Positions 10,960-20,982 of a stretch of 64,000 nt of DNA are shown here, piece after piece. The stretch's first letter is position 1. Every line of letters starts with the position of its first letter. Source of the DNA: Apoderus coryli (taxonomy: Eukaryota > Arthropoda > Insecta > Coleoptera > Attelabidae); assembly GCA_911728435.2 (NCBI GenBank), contig OU452209.1, positions 12,630,869 to 12,694,868 of the forward strand, written 5' to 3'. The notes under the pieces are model-generated. The model had not been told where the DNA came from. It was given only the letters and a program-made list of their open reading frames with translations, and ran no database searches. The position numbers and the translations under genes are program-made.

Positions 10960-12370
10960 CAAAAATGAAAACATTCTAAAACCACTTAACACTTATCGAG
11001 TAATAATTAAAATATCTTGGATCTTTTTGTTGCTTTAAGTCACGTTTAGAAACTATAATTAACTGTTTTAAATATTTCGATTAAATATAACGATCAAAAT
11101 TAGTATTACTTTATAGAAGGTGGCAATCTGTTAGATTTCGTCAACTTGAGCATCATCATTATCATCAGTATCGCTGTCGTCATCTTGTCCTAAAGTTATT
11201 ATAATGTGCTCAATTTCCTCCAAAATTCTTCTTCCAACTCCTTAACATGTCGGCAAAAACTATTCCAATCATTACTGGATATTAAAAACTTCTTTTAATG
11301 TAGTTAGGTTAAAATTTCCGGTTGTATTGAGGGTTGTTATATATTTAATTTAAGTTTTGCGTAAGTTAACTCTATTGGGTTTAACTCGCACATATACGGA
11401 GGCGTTCTAAGAGATGTTTTTTTAAATCGAACTACCCTGATTTTTTTAGCCAATAAAATTGCATATTTTTGTACCTTTTAAATGATATACGAGACTTAAT
11501 AGTTTTAGTTTTAGAAATATCAAAATTCGAGAACGATAATGAAGAATTTATTGTTCCGACACTCTGTAATTTTGGTATAGTGTTAACTTCTGTCACGACT
11601 ATGTTGTTAATCTTTAAAATACCAAAATTCTAAGTAGATTCAATAAAAATTTCCAGTTTTTATGCCTTACCATAAACCACAAACAATGTGTAAGCTTATA
11701 TTTCTACAAGAACAAAGAAAAATTGTTTTGAACCTAAAACACTAAAGTAACAGAACACTAAATGTACAATAATAATTTAATTTTAATAATTTTTTAGACG
11801 CAATCAATGTATCATTGTACCTTTTGAATAAAGAATATTATTATTATTATATAATATTTGATAATATTGCAAGTCATACACGAGAACAAAAGTATAAATA
11901 ATAACACCACTATGCCACTGGCTGATTCAATATTACTACGAGGGGCGGCAACAATTGCGGGGAAGAACTCAGTTTCCACCAATTGCGACTTGAACACCCG
12001 CATGGCGACAAGACGTGCGAGGGTCTACGCACCAATTAGGATCATTCAGGCCGCGTCTAACCACCTATTTCGCGTGGTATTGCCGATTTTACAGAAGATC
12101 GTAATTTCTTTTCCTTATTTTAATATTCAGTGGTAAAAATGTTATTTATTAAATCAAAATAAAACAAAGAACCACTTAAAAGTGCTGAGCTTTTTTCATT
12201 ATTATTATTTTTAATTGTAAAAACTCGATTTTCAAGTTAACACTACTTCTTTTCTAGAACTAGTGATTTTTTGTAGTTTAATTTGGCAATATAGGATTTT
12301 TTTGTCCGCATTCCTTTCGTTGTCACAGATTCGTTTGCCAGGCAATATTAGGTCATTCATCAGATTCATA
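10960..12370 (-). repeat. Dispersed repeat RepA, copy 1
   Basis: This stretch recurs in reverse order and orientation at 58650-59038 and 60180-60860. Shared blocks include the segment around 10990-11130 (matching 60720-60850), the acidic coding tail near 11140-11230 (matching 60640-60720), the block near 11750-11930 (matching 60190-60330) and 11985-12360 (matching 58660-59040). Copy 2 is interrupted by a LINE. A (TTA)n run lies at 11835-11850. The minus strand appears to be the coding strand. Terminal inverted repeats were not identified. Confidence 0.65.
11140..11292 (-). pseudogene. C-terminal tail of a pogo-like transposase
   Basis: The minus strand reads SNDWNSFCRHVKELEEEFWR and, after a one-base shift, LEEIEHIIITLGQDDDSD, then an aspartate-rich tail and a stop. 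A Trp-containing helix followed by an EEE.W segment and an acidic terminus is the style of pogo/Tigger/jerky transposase C-termini. The second RepA copy keeps the EEIEHIII.LGQD.DS tail in frame (about 60640-60715). The catalytic domain was not found, so the assignment is tentative. Confidence 0.4.
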
Positions 12371-13019
12371 GATGGCGTTACTAGAATGTTTTCCATATGA
12401 TTTTTATATAGTACTAACCTTCAAACGATATGTGTATAATTTGTTTAAACAATAATTGTAGCTTTTCATTTCATGGCACTTACTTTTTTCGCACATACCT
12501 ACATGCTGCGGTTTACCTAAAAACGTTTGTTCCTGACCTACTCCGTAATTAAGTCTGTGGCGCCGTAAGCGCTACTCTTCTTTTCTATGGGATTCTAGTT
12601 TCTGAGCTACTGGAGCTTTGTTTGCTACTACTCTCCGGCCACAACAGACTGAACAAGATCGACAATTCAACTTTGAAATAAAAGCAGCCCCCAAAGTAGC
12701 TATTAAGAGATCGATTGCCTCATGCTCTATATCCTGCAGAAAGGATTAGGCGTTTTATTCCATAACCATCCGGGCATATATACTAGAAGTATATTTCCCT
12801 GTTTACCAATATTGGAAAATATATTTTTACAGTTTGTTGTTGTTTTTATTGTGGAATGAGCTTGGCTTCGGGCATGCATAGCTTCGCTATGCTATGAATT
12901 TAGGTTGATACAACATAAACTATACTTATATATTGGTTTCCCATATGTCCAAAGCATATACTGAGATAACAATATAAATTAGTTAACTTAAAATTTTTAT
13001 TTTCCAAATAAACTAAACA
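12371..13019. other. No feature recognised
   Basis: AT-rich sequence without a supported gene or repeat. Confidence 0.4.
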
Positions 13020-13079
13020 TTAACATTATTAGAAACAAAGAAATTAAATAAACTAACTTGTACGAATTAAAACAAATTC

Positions 13080-13155
13080 GTGACACAAGTGGGATTTGAA
13101 CCCACATCTCCCGATTGCCGGTCAGGTGTTTTGACCAATTAAACTACCGTGACAC
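13080..13155 (-). tRNA. tRNA-like sequence, copy 1 (probable pseudogene)
   Basis: This is a 76-base tRNA-like fold. The acceptor ends are GTGTCAC and GTGTCAC, pairing at six of seven positions with a central U-U clash. The anticodon stem CCTGA/TCGGG pairs with one G-U, around the loop CCGGCAA. A GTGGG/CCCAC T-stem encloses TTCAAAT. Read literally the anticodon is GGC (Ala), but position 33 is C instead of the near-universal T, and GGC is not the usual eukaryotic Ala anticodon. The D-arm is weak. A tRNA-derived repeat is more likely than a working gene. Confidence 0.45.
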
Positions 13156-13476
13156 ATGTATGAAACCTCTTTAATTCGGACATGCCATGCTTACTATGTG
13201 CTGTGCTTCAAAGACAAAGACCCTTGTGTGACGAAATTTTTTTAATTCGTACAAGTTAGTTTATTTCATTTTTTTGTATATCGATGATATACTATACGCT
13301 GTCAAGTTAGTTGAATATCTTTGTTTGTTTATTTATATTTATTTGCGATGATCAAAAGAGAAATAACATTGCATTATGGCAGTGTGTAGTCTATTTTGTC
13401 TTTGAATTAAAGGCCGAGACGTATAGCACAGCACATAGGAAGCAAGGCATGTACGAATTAAAGAAGTTTCATACAT

Positions 13477-13552
13477 GTGCCACGATACTTTAATTGGTCA
13501 AAACACCTGACCGGCAATCGGGAGATGTGGGTTCAAATCCCACGTGTGTCAC
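13477..13552 (+). tRNA. tRNA-like sequence, copy 2 (probable pseudogene)
   Basis: It has the same length and the same anticodon arm and T-arm as copy 1 but lies on the opposite strand. The 5' acceptor is GTGCCAC and the 3' is GTGTCAC. The D-arm differs slightly (GATACTTTAATTGG against GGTAGTTTAATTGG). The anticodon loop CCGGCAA is unchanged, with C at position 33. Both copies keep the B box GGTTCAAATCC. Confidence 0.45.
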
Positions 13553-13640
13553 GAAATTTTTTTAACTCGTACAAGTTAGTTTATTTCATTTCTTATTATA
13601 TCGATGATATACTATACGCTGTCAACTTAGTTAAATATTA

Positions 13641-14427
13641 TCTTTGTTTGATTATTAGAAACATTACTAATTTTTACTTAAAAAACATTTCAGTTAGCAA
13701 AAATTCAATAAATTCTTGTTAATGTTATGTTTTGCTAAAGAGCTTTTGGATTTTTCTCGATGGTTTTGCTTAAAATATTAATTCTTCTACAGTGGATTTG
13801 TTTTTTTTTTTACTTTCTTGATCCATCGTGAAAGTACCTATTGTGAATGCGATAAAAATTTAAATAAAAACGAAAGTAACCATTTTGAGGTTCCCTGAGA
13901 TGATTAGGACCATTTCCAGATCGTGTGTCTGTATGTATTCTTCTACGATAACCGCCTAACACCTTTAAGCAATTGAGCCAAATTTTGGATTATGTGTTTT
14001 TGGGGGAGTCTTAGGATGAACATAAACTTATAAAAGAAATTATGAAGAACAAAGAGCGGGAAGAAAGAGATAGAGAAAGAATCTGCAACCCGAACCCCTA
14101 ATCATTTTAAAATGGAAGGGGGACGCAGGAAAGATCGAAATATGTAAATATCCAAGAATAAATGCCACAAAGAACGGCATAAATACATTAAAATAAAAAT
14201 AAAGACAGCCTGTGGAATAGAAGTTAGTTAGGATGAACACATTGGCCTGTATAGGGGTGGACAGGACCCCCAATTTTTCAGATAGCAGTAGGTGTGTGTG
14301 TGATACATGCTTTGAAAGCATTTTTTATCTGCTTTACAGCGAGAGGTAACTCGAGAAAATTGCGTTTAAAAGCTAGAAATATGTAGTATAACTTTAATGC
14401 AATTTGGTTTTATTTAGTTTACAGTTG
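13641..14427. other. Non-coding DNA with a shared dispersed repeat (RepD)
   Basis: The block at about 13855-13975 (GAATACATACAGACACA.. and ATCTCAGGGAAC.. on the complementary strand) has an inverted, diverged match near 57850-57960. The rest shows no supported gene. Confidence 0.45.
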
Positions 14428-14490
14428 ACCGTCGTTCAGTGATAGTCGGCATGGCTTTGGTTGAGGAAGGTCCTGGTTCGATCCGTGCTA
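14428..14490 (+). repeat. tRNA-like module joined to a LINE 3' part
   Basis: An A-box-like segment (GTTCAGTGATAG, 14434-14445) and a B box (GGTTCGATCC, 14475-14484) are spaced about 40 bases apart, as in RNA polymerase III promoters. The reading of the adjacent LINE begins within about 15 bases of its end. A tRNA head fused to a LINE 3' region is the architecture of many SINEs, though here the LINE part is nearly 1 kb. Confidence 0.5.
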
Positions 14491-15478
14491 GTTAATTATA
14501 TTATATTTGTTAATGATATTGTAAATGTTATAAATTGCAAAAGTCTTTTGTTCGCTGATGACCTGAAAATATATACAAGTGTCCGTAATTTGTCGGACTG
14601 TGTGAGGCTTCAGACGGATCTGGATTCGATTCAGGACTGGTGGGTCCGAAATTACTTGCCCCTAAACACCTCAAAATGTAAAATTGTCACTTATACTCGA
14701 CGATTAATATTCCACGATTATCATTACTCGATTGGGGATTGTGAACTATCTCGTATTTATTCCATGAGAGATCTTGGAGTAGTATTCGATTGTCGATTAA
14801 CTTTTGTTGATCATATAGCGAGTAAAGTTGCGGCTGCAATGAGGTCCTATGGTTTTATAGTCAGGAATTGTGCAAGTTTCACGGATATTGGATGCTTGAA
14901 GGCTCTATTCTTTGCGTTTGTGCGTTCCAACTTGGAGTATTGTAGTTTAGTTTGGAATCCTTATTATGTCAGTCATAAGTCGTCTGTAAAGCGTGTACAG
15001 AGAAGATTTCTTAAATACCTAGCTTATAAATGTGATAACGTATACCCTGCTAGAGGAATTGAGTATACCGATCTGACAAGTAGGTTCCATATTGAGTCCC
15101 TAGAATATCGTAGGGCGACTGTGGCTCTTACCTTCCTGCACGGACTGCTGAACAATAAAATAGATTGCACAGAGTTGTCCCAAATTAATGTTTGTATACC
15201 TCGTGTCCGGTAGGCATTGTAGGTCTTTTTACTGCCCGAGGGCTCGAACGAATCTAATGTTGAAGTCTCCAATATATTTTATGTTAAATTGTTATGTGAT
15301 GTGTGAATCGTGTGATGTACATTTCACCCCATTGAGGGGAATTTTAGATGAAGCTAAATTGTATTGTAATTTGTAAACTTGTAATGTTGTTAGTATTTGT
15401 CGAATTTATTTCCTGTTTAATGTATTGCTCTGTAAATGGATAGATTCTGTTGAGCAATAAAGCTTATTATTATTATTA
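14491..15478 (+). mobile_element. 5'-truncated LINE, RT catalytic box to 3' tail
   Basis: The frame enters at FVNDIVNVINCKSLLFADDLKIY, so truncation lies just upstream of the catalytic FADD box, which is intact. It then reads DLGVVFDCRLTFVDHI, SNLEYCSLVWNP and VQRRFLKYL in the expected order. The first frame ends at 15213 and homology continues in another frame (FYCPRARTNLMLKSP), so there is a frameshift near 15190. The 3' end is AATAAAGC plus a (TTA)n tail (15463-15478). RT motif A and the endonuclease are absent. The sequence style is close to the duplicated LINE at 39764-41316. Confidence 0.8.
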
Positions 15479-15800
15479 GAGCTTTGATAGAATATAACCT
15501 ACGAAATCTATCATAAAAAAGATGCTTACATAGGCGTTCTTAAATAGTGGAATAGGGGTCATAATAAAAAAAAATGTTAATGTGATTCGAAATATGGAAT
15601 AATTTAAATAAAAAATTGCTGAGGTCTTCAATGAAATTAAACACATAAATTATGCTTGTCACCTAGAGTCGAGAAAGATAAATGACAAAAAGGTCACAGA
15701 AATAATACTTTTACATTTAAATATTATAAATTCGTGTCTTGAGGGCAACAGTTAATTTAAAACTACTTATTTACGTGTAAAATGCCCGCAAACACGTATT
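15479..15800 (-). repeat. RepC, inverted copy
   Basis: On the minus strand this carries the same succession of blocks as 8570-9261. These are ACATAGGCGTTC-like, GCTGA.GTCT.CAAT, CTTGTCACC, CTTTTACA.TT.AATAT and TTGAGGG.AACAG, all in diverged form. Both copies lie next to a LINE end. Confidence 0.5.
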
Positions 15801-15937
15801 TCCTGTGAAATTAAACAACAAGGTCTCAAAATCTAGAACTTCCAAAAACACTAGCCTATTTCCGATAGTGCCATCTAAATGTCTTAAAAAAGTAGCAACA
15901 GCTTATGAAAACCATAAGAAAATTCTGTACTTACAAC

Positions 15938-16235
15938 GTCAAGAATTATTATTATTATTATTTGGGACACACTGTATACGAATTTACACCGAATCCTGTA
16001 TACCTTTGTTGCCACAGGTAAATGGATCTGATATAAGAAACCTTGCATTGATTTTTTGTCGAATAATTAAATACTCCGTAAAGCCTTTCTCTACTAACAA
16101 AGTCAAGAATTATTATTCTTAATTGGGACACAATGTATAAGAATTTACACCGAATCCTGTATACCTTTGTTGCCACAGATAAATGGATTTGATACAAGAA
16201 ACCTCGCATTGATTTTTTCTCGAAAAATCAATTAC
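15938..16235. repeat. Two-copy tandem duplication, about 163 bases
   Basis: The block GTCAAGAATTATTATT..TTGGGACACA.TGTATA.GAATTTACACCG.. occurs twice in tandem, starting near 15939 and 16101, with few differences. Both copies contain TTGTTGCCACAG.TAAATGGAT. No coding function is visible. Confidence 0.7.
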
Positions 16236-16459
16236 TCGGTGTTCGGTAGAGTAAAAAATGACGAAAGTCATTTACGCGACCATAGTTAAAATGTAATTAG
16301 AAGGCAAATGACATGCCAACAGGTAATTTATGTGACGTTTATGTTATTTTCTATAGCATTTTGGACACACAGTGAATTTTATTTAATATGAATAGCATCT
16401 TGATATTAAGCTAATTATATCAGTATACGTTCTCACATAAATATACTGATTGTAATTGT

Positions 16460-16600
16460 AAGTAAGTTTTATTATTTATTATTATTGTTTTATTATTTAT
16501 TATTATTGTTTTATTATTTATTATTATTGTTTTATTATTTATTATTATTGTTTTATTATTTATTATTATTATTTTATTATTTGTTATTACCTATATTGTG
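16460..16600. repeat. Minisatellite of TTATT/TGTTTTA units
   Basis: About five copies of a 21-base unit (TTATTATTTATTATTATTGT) run through this stretch. Open frames across it encode only low-complexity Leu/Tyr strings and are not genes. Confidence 0.75.
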
Positions 16601-16740
16601 TTTAGATATTATTTACTTTATATCAATCTTGTTTCTTTTATTTTTATTTATATATAAAGTGTCATTTTGTGCTTTAGATTTTCCTGTAAATGGGTGTGAC
16701 CTGTGGGAAATAAATGCTATTATTATTATTATTATTATTA
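16601..16740 (+). repeat. LINE-like 3' untranslated end with (TTA)n tail
   Basis: A GTGTGACCTGTGGGAAATAAATGC stretch followed by a (TTA)n tail (16712-16740) resembles the 3' ends of the LINE copies at 10235 and 15463. No coding part remains. Confidence 0.45.
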
Positions 16741-17765
16741 TATCAAAAAGGCAAAATTAGGCCCAGTCCAATAGTTTTCGCCAAGAGTTTATATTTATAA
16801 TGATATAAAATATCTGCTATGTATACATCCTTGGATATATCCATGAAGGCATATTTAAAGAAAGTCCTTCTCTGTGGGTTCTTAGGATATTCTCATTGAA
16901 ATAGTAAGTATAAATTTTTAGAGCGTTTAAAATGAAAAATATGTTGAAAATTCGTTGAATAAAAAGTTCTAAATAATTTTTGAGTGAATAATTACTGATG
17001 ATGTGATAAACACATTATTATATGTTATTTTACTCTAACCTGTAACGTCCAGTACCATCTATCGAATGATTTCGTGACTATAACACAAGCATCTTCAGTT
17101 GCTTTTACAGAATCCATTATAATCAGAGCCACTAAAGTTTTATAAATTTAATTGATTTCCACTATACCTAACAAAGAAAACTTTCGCTTGTTAAATAAAA
17201 CTTTCGATTTCCTTCCTGCAAAGAAGCTATGAACGAACACAAAGTTTCCTATGCAGACTACCGTGTAAAATCAATACAAGCTGCGCCCCGTTTACTTAGA
17301 GAATATACGAACAGATGGCGCCCAAATAATGATATATAGCTGGGCATACTTATCATTAATTATAATCAACCCGAAAGTAGAAGCTGATATTCTTTATTTG
17401 AGTTTGTTTTTGTAGGTACATAACATAATCCAAGTACGATATTAATATCTGTAATTTTTACGCTCTTTTGTAGCATAAACCTATTCATATTTCGGCCAGC
17501 AGCTTGATCTTCTAATCGCAGGTACCTAGACAGGAGGCTCATGTAGCTACAAGGGCCCTATTTTCGATTTTACAATACCTGGAACTATGTCCTGAAGGTC
17601 TATCTATCATCAATTTTTCCTCATCTCGTCAACTGCTTAATTTGACTGCTAAAGTTTTGTCGCTATGAAGCCCAGGGTTATACTAGATCGGCCAAAAGAA
17701 ATCACCCTATTAGAAGATGTTCTCATTTTTGCAAGTGGCCGCCAATGTCAAATCTGTTTTGACAT
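16741..17765. other. No gene recognised
   Basis: AT-rich sequence without a supported gene. ATCGGCCAAAAGAAATCACCC near 17687 could be part of a terminus of the transposase relic that follows, but no partner was found. Confidence 0.35.
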
Positions 17766-18510
17766 TTGTGGACTAGACAGAATACTCTCCTCAAGATCGC
17801 GGAATAATCGTGTCTATTTTTTTGCGTAACAATTCGTCTGTCGTGTAGACGTAGCGCGAATGCCGTTGCCGAACTCCCGGCCATCCGACACCGACTGCGC
17901 AAACACTGCGCCGTTTGGCCACCAACCTTGACGAGTATGGGACCACACGTGACGTTGTCAAGAGTGGCCGGCCCCGGAGTACCCGTTCTGCCGAGAATAT
18001 CCCCGCTGTTGCCGAGGATGTCGAGCTGTCGCCGGAAATATCTACCAGACACCGCAAGTAGCCATCAGCCGGACGTCACTAAGGCGAATTTTGGTCAAGG
18101 ACCTGCGCATGTTCCCGTACAAAATCCAGTCCGTGCATCAGCCGACCGCCAAGCCATCCTGAATCTCGAGGAAGGCGTGGACGATTTTTCGACCAAAATC
18201 ATAAAGAGCAATGAGGCTCATTTCCACCTCAGCGGGCACGTGAACAAGCAAAACGAGGAGCCATTACACCCGCTCAAAGTGACTGTATGGTTCACGATGG
18301 AGGAGTCATAGGGCCATTTTTTTTCGAGAATGCCGCTGACCAAACGACAACGGTGGACGGTGCCATGTTGACCAAGTTTTTTCGGCCGCAATTGAACGAA
18401 TTAGGACTGAGGGACATGTGGTTCCAACAGGACGGAGCAACGGCACACACTGCGCGAGCCACAACCGATATTCTGAAGGCAGCGTTCCCGGCTCAAGCGA
18501 CATAATAATA
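17766..18510 (+). pseudogene. DUF4817-type mariner-superfamily transposase relic A
   Basis: Reading with frame changes gives IIVSIFLRNNSSVV (first helix-turn-helix), TLRRLATNLDEYGTTRDV, SGRPRSTRSAENI, LRRILVKDLRMFPYKIQ, EAHFHLSGHVNKQN, GGVIGPFFFENA and MWFQQDGATAHTARATTDIL. This is the order seen in the intact transposase at 29908-30981. The first Asp (normally FSDEAHF) is replaced (KSNEAHF). The second Asp (QQDGATAH) is present. The sequence stops at KAAFPA, before the third Asp. GC-rich codon use differs from its AT-rich surroundings. Confidence 0.75.
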
Positions 18511-18739
18511 ATTTTAAATGCACTAGGAATAATAAGAAAAGTGTGTGAAACATGTTTTAGGCACAATGGGGAACAATTTTGAACAGCATTTTTAATGTAT
18601 TTAATATCTCTAGTGCTTATAATGGGTGGGCAAATTTGAGATTAGAAAGTAAATCGTCTGTCAAATGATGAAATGTAAAGAATTGAGTTGTCATCCTTTG
18701 AGATTTATTTAGTAAAAAGTTGGGAAATTTTAACCTGGA

Positions 18740-19090
18740 ATGGTACATTCTTGGACAAAAAATTTTAATTGTGAAAATTTACTATCAAAATGGTGAAAAT
18801 TTTACTGTCAATAATGTGTTGAGAAAGATCCTGGAACATTAACTCATCGACGTTCGCAACAATTGGGTCACCAGAGGCACTTTGAGCAACATTTTTCATA
18901 AAGTTGAACTCGATCAGGAATTAATTCCGGCCGACCATTGTTCGTCTAAAAACTAAACAAAAACAACGCATTTTCCAACAAAATCATCTTTTGTTATGTA
19001 AACAAACAAAATGGTATCATATGGGGCTCACAAAATCCACAAATAGTCCTCGAAAAACCATTGGAGGATTTCGTTGTTATTGCTGTTTAG
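18740..19090 (+). pseudogene. DUF4817-type transposase relic B
   Basis: One frame reads IVKIYYQNGENFTVNNVLRKI, matching the N-terminal helix-turn-helix of this family. Another frame further on reads SNKIIFCY, VNKQN, IIWGSQNPQIVLEKPL, the block around the first catalytic Asp. The Asp itself is not in place, and the rest is lost. This is a second, older copy from the same superfamily as relic A. Confidence 0.55.
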
Positions 19091-19475
19091 TTTAGTAACT
19101 TATTTTCTTTCGAACGGTGGTTAAATTTTAAGGGCCGATGTTGATTTTGAATAAAACACAAATTATGTAGGAAATTATTGTAATTTCTTTTTATTATTAT
19201 AATATTGGTATAGTTCAATTATGTATGGAACAAAATATCGGCCAAATGGCCGCGGCGACCTCGGCGGCACACCTCCATCCGATGGTCCAAATTTTCGATG
19301 ACGCTGAGGCATAATTGAGGTTCTATGCCGTTAATGTGCAGAATTATCTTTTTGAAATTAGCGGAATTATGTATATTCAGAAATAATACTAATGTTATAG
19401 CTCAGTCCGAATGAATCCCAATATGCTATTCCAAATTGTTATTGTTTGATACAAGTTTTACGAGCGGTTTCAAAT

Positions 19476-19515
19476 AAAGAAGAACAAACAACTTTTTAGT
19501 TGTTTGTTCTTCTTT
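19476..19515. repeat. Perfect 18-bp palindrome
   Basis: Arms 19476-19493 and 19498-19515 are exact inverted copies (AAAGAAGAACAAACAACT) around a four-T loop. In the second RepB locus the corresponding sequence occurs once, not inverted. Confidence 0.9.
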
Positions 19516-19524
19516 AGTAAATTC

Positions 19525-19608
19525 AGTAATTTTGCATTACTTTAATACAGAGTAATAAAGCTTATTTTTAAGCTTTATTACTCTGTATTGAAGTAATGCA
19601 AAATTACT
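19525..19608. repeat. 40-bp palindrome
   Basis: Arms 19525-19564 and 19569-19608 are inverted copies with one mismatch, around a four-base loop. The arm sequence (TTTTGCATTACTT..ATACAGA.TAATAAAGCTTA) exists in single copy at the RepB copy near 37945-37985. The two palindromes bracket a flipped segment. Confidence 0.9.
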
Positions 19609-20982
19609 TACCATTAGAATCTTGGATCCCTTTTATTTAAAAGAAAATATTTAATTGGTTGACCCTTTTGTCAATAATTTATCGAAAACTTTATTAGAAC
19701 TGCAACACAAAGTTTGTGGGCTAAAATCAACTAATTTAATAATTAAAACTAATTAAAGAAAATGAATAACCACAAGAAATAAATATGTATAAGTAAAAGA
19801 AAAAGAATAAAACAATTAAGCGATAATGAAAATTCAAAAGAAAATCTTATTCATTACTGGTACTACTTAAAAATAGGAAAAAAATGAACTTAGTCTTTAA
19901 ACAAAAACTAGAAAATAATTCTTAACTGAAAAATATACCAAGTCCAAAAAGAAATTAAAATATTTAATTTAACATTTTTATAATTAGAGAAAACACGATT
20001 TGACTGAACCAAGGCTAGAACGGATCTCATCTTAAAATCATAAAGCCTTTTGAAAATTCCTCATAAATGTTACATAGTAGGTAATACAAAATGAAAATAA
20101 GCCAATCAGAAAAAATGACATGTACAATGTACCCAAATACAGATACATCTACAGGGTGAGAACATTACAAAATAAGATACATTTTTATTTGTATGTCGAC
20201 TTTAATAAAGATTCTTGATTTTGGAGTTCGCGACTGGACAAAAACCCATAATTTTTTATGCGCCCGTTATATATATTATTTTGATATGGGAAACCGTGAC
20301 GCCTTCCAACTAGCTTGTGTATATAATAATAAATGTTCGACATTTAATTTACCTGAAGTTATATCGATAGTTTTGAGTGTTTAGATCCCGGGTATTTCCA
20401 ACATCTGGTTATCTTTCCCAAGAGTTGGACAAGAAAAATGACACAAATCATATATTTTTGTTTACCTACTTGTAGACGTATTTATTGCCTTGGAAGAACC
20501 TTTTTAATAGAAGATAAGATAAATAGAAAACAGACCCCTTAAATTTTATGACTCAAAAGGAGAGTTTAGAACATTTGTATACAATCTACTTAAATAATAT
20601 TCCCAAACTAATATAAACTATAAAACTCAGACATAAACACAGGGTAGGACAAAAGTAAGTTCCATTGCCCGTCCGTCTTATTAGAATCTCATCCAATAGC
20701 TCTTGAATTGTTACCGGCTTATCGACGTACACCTTTTCTTTCAAATAACCCCAAAGAAAGAAGTGCATGCATTGGTTTTTCGACAATCAGTATTGGATCA
20801 TCAATCGCCCCAATGCGGCAATTCTGCTTATTGACGAATCCACTGAGATGAAAATGTGCCTCATCACTGAAGATGATTCTCTTCGAAAATTGATCATCCA
20901 CGTTTGCCATTTTAGTTAAGTTCATTTTACAGTTAGGACGAGTTATTTATTAATTTATGTATTACCGCCTTGTAATTATTAA

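Larger units (their letters stand above)
13020..13640. repeat. Inverted pair of tRNA-like repeats
   Basis: Two tRNA-like sequences (13080-13155 minus and 13477-13552 plus) each carry the same flanks. Downstream of each is an AATTCGTACAAGTTAG-like block, and upstream of each is a GCACAGCACATAG.AAGCA.GGCATGT block. A third copy of the downstream flank without the tRNA-like part lies at 13228-13300. The shared flanks mean the repeat unit is larger than the tRNA-like core. This is a tRNA-containing repeat family rather than two independent genes. Confidence 0.65.
19350..20680. repeat. Dispersed repeat RepB, copy 1 (with two palindromes)
   Basis: This sequence recurs in inverted orientation at 36244-38140 and, through the duplication, at 45441-47337. 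Shared blocks include CAGGGTGAGAACATTACA (near 20154), GGCGTCACGGTTTCCCATAT on the complement (near 20295) and the block ending near 20640. Copy 1 lacks the 422-bp insert found in the others and carries two hairpins at 19476-19608. No coding capacity was identified, so it may be a non-autonomous element. Confidence 0.65.
19212..20930 (-). pseudogene. DUF4817-type transposase relic C, split by RepB
   Basis: The upstream half (20930-20690) reads KRIIFSDEAHFHLSGFVNKQN with the first catalytic Asp, then jumps to FFLWGYLKEKVYVDKPVTIQELLDEI. The block with the second Asp is deleted. The C-terminus (19345-19212) reads VIENLDHRMEVCRRGRRGHL..ILFHT and a stop. The two parts join in order on the minus strand once the 1.3 kb of RepB between them is set aside. 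This shows a nested insertion. Confidence 0.65.

Noticed and set aside
16485..16760. 91-codon frame of Leu/Tyr/Phe repeats
   Set aside because: It translates a 21-bp minisatellite and a LINE-type tail.
20586..20680. A shared C-terminal reading (LCLSF.VYISLGILFK) in both RepB copies
   Set aside because: Nearly all base differences between the copies change the amino acid, so there is no sign of selection on the protein; similarity is just repeat identity.
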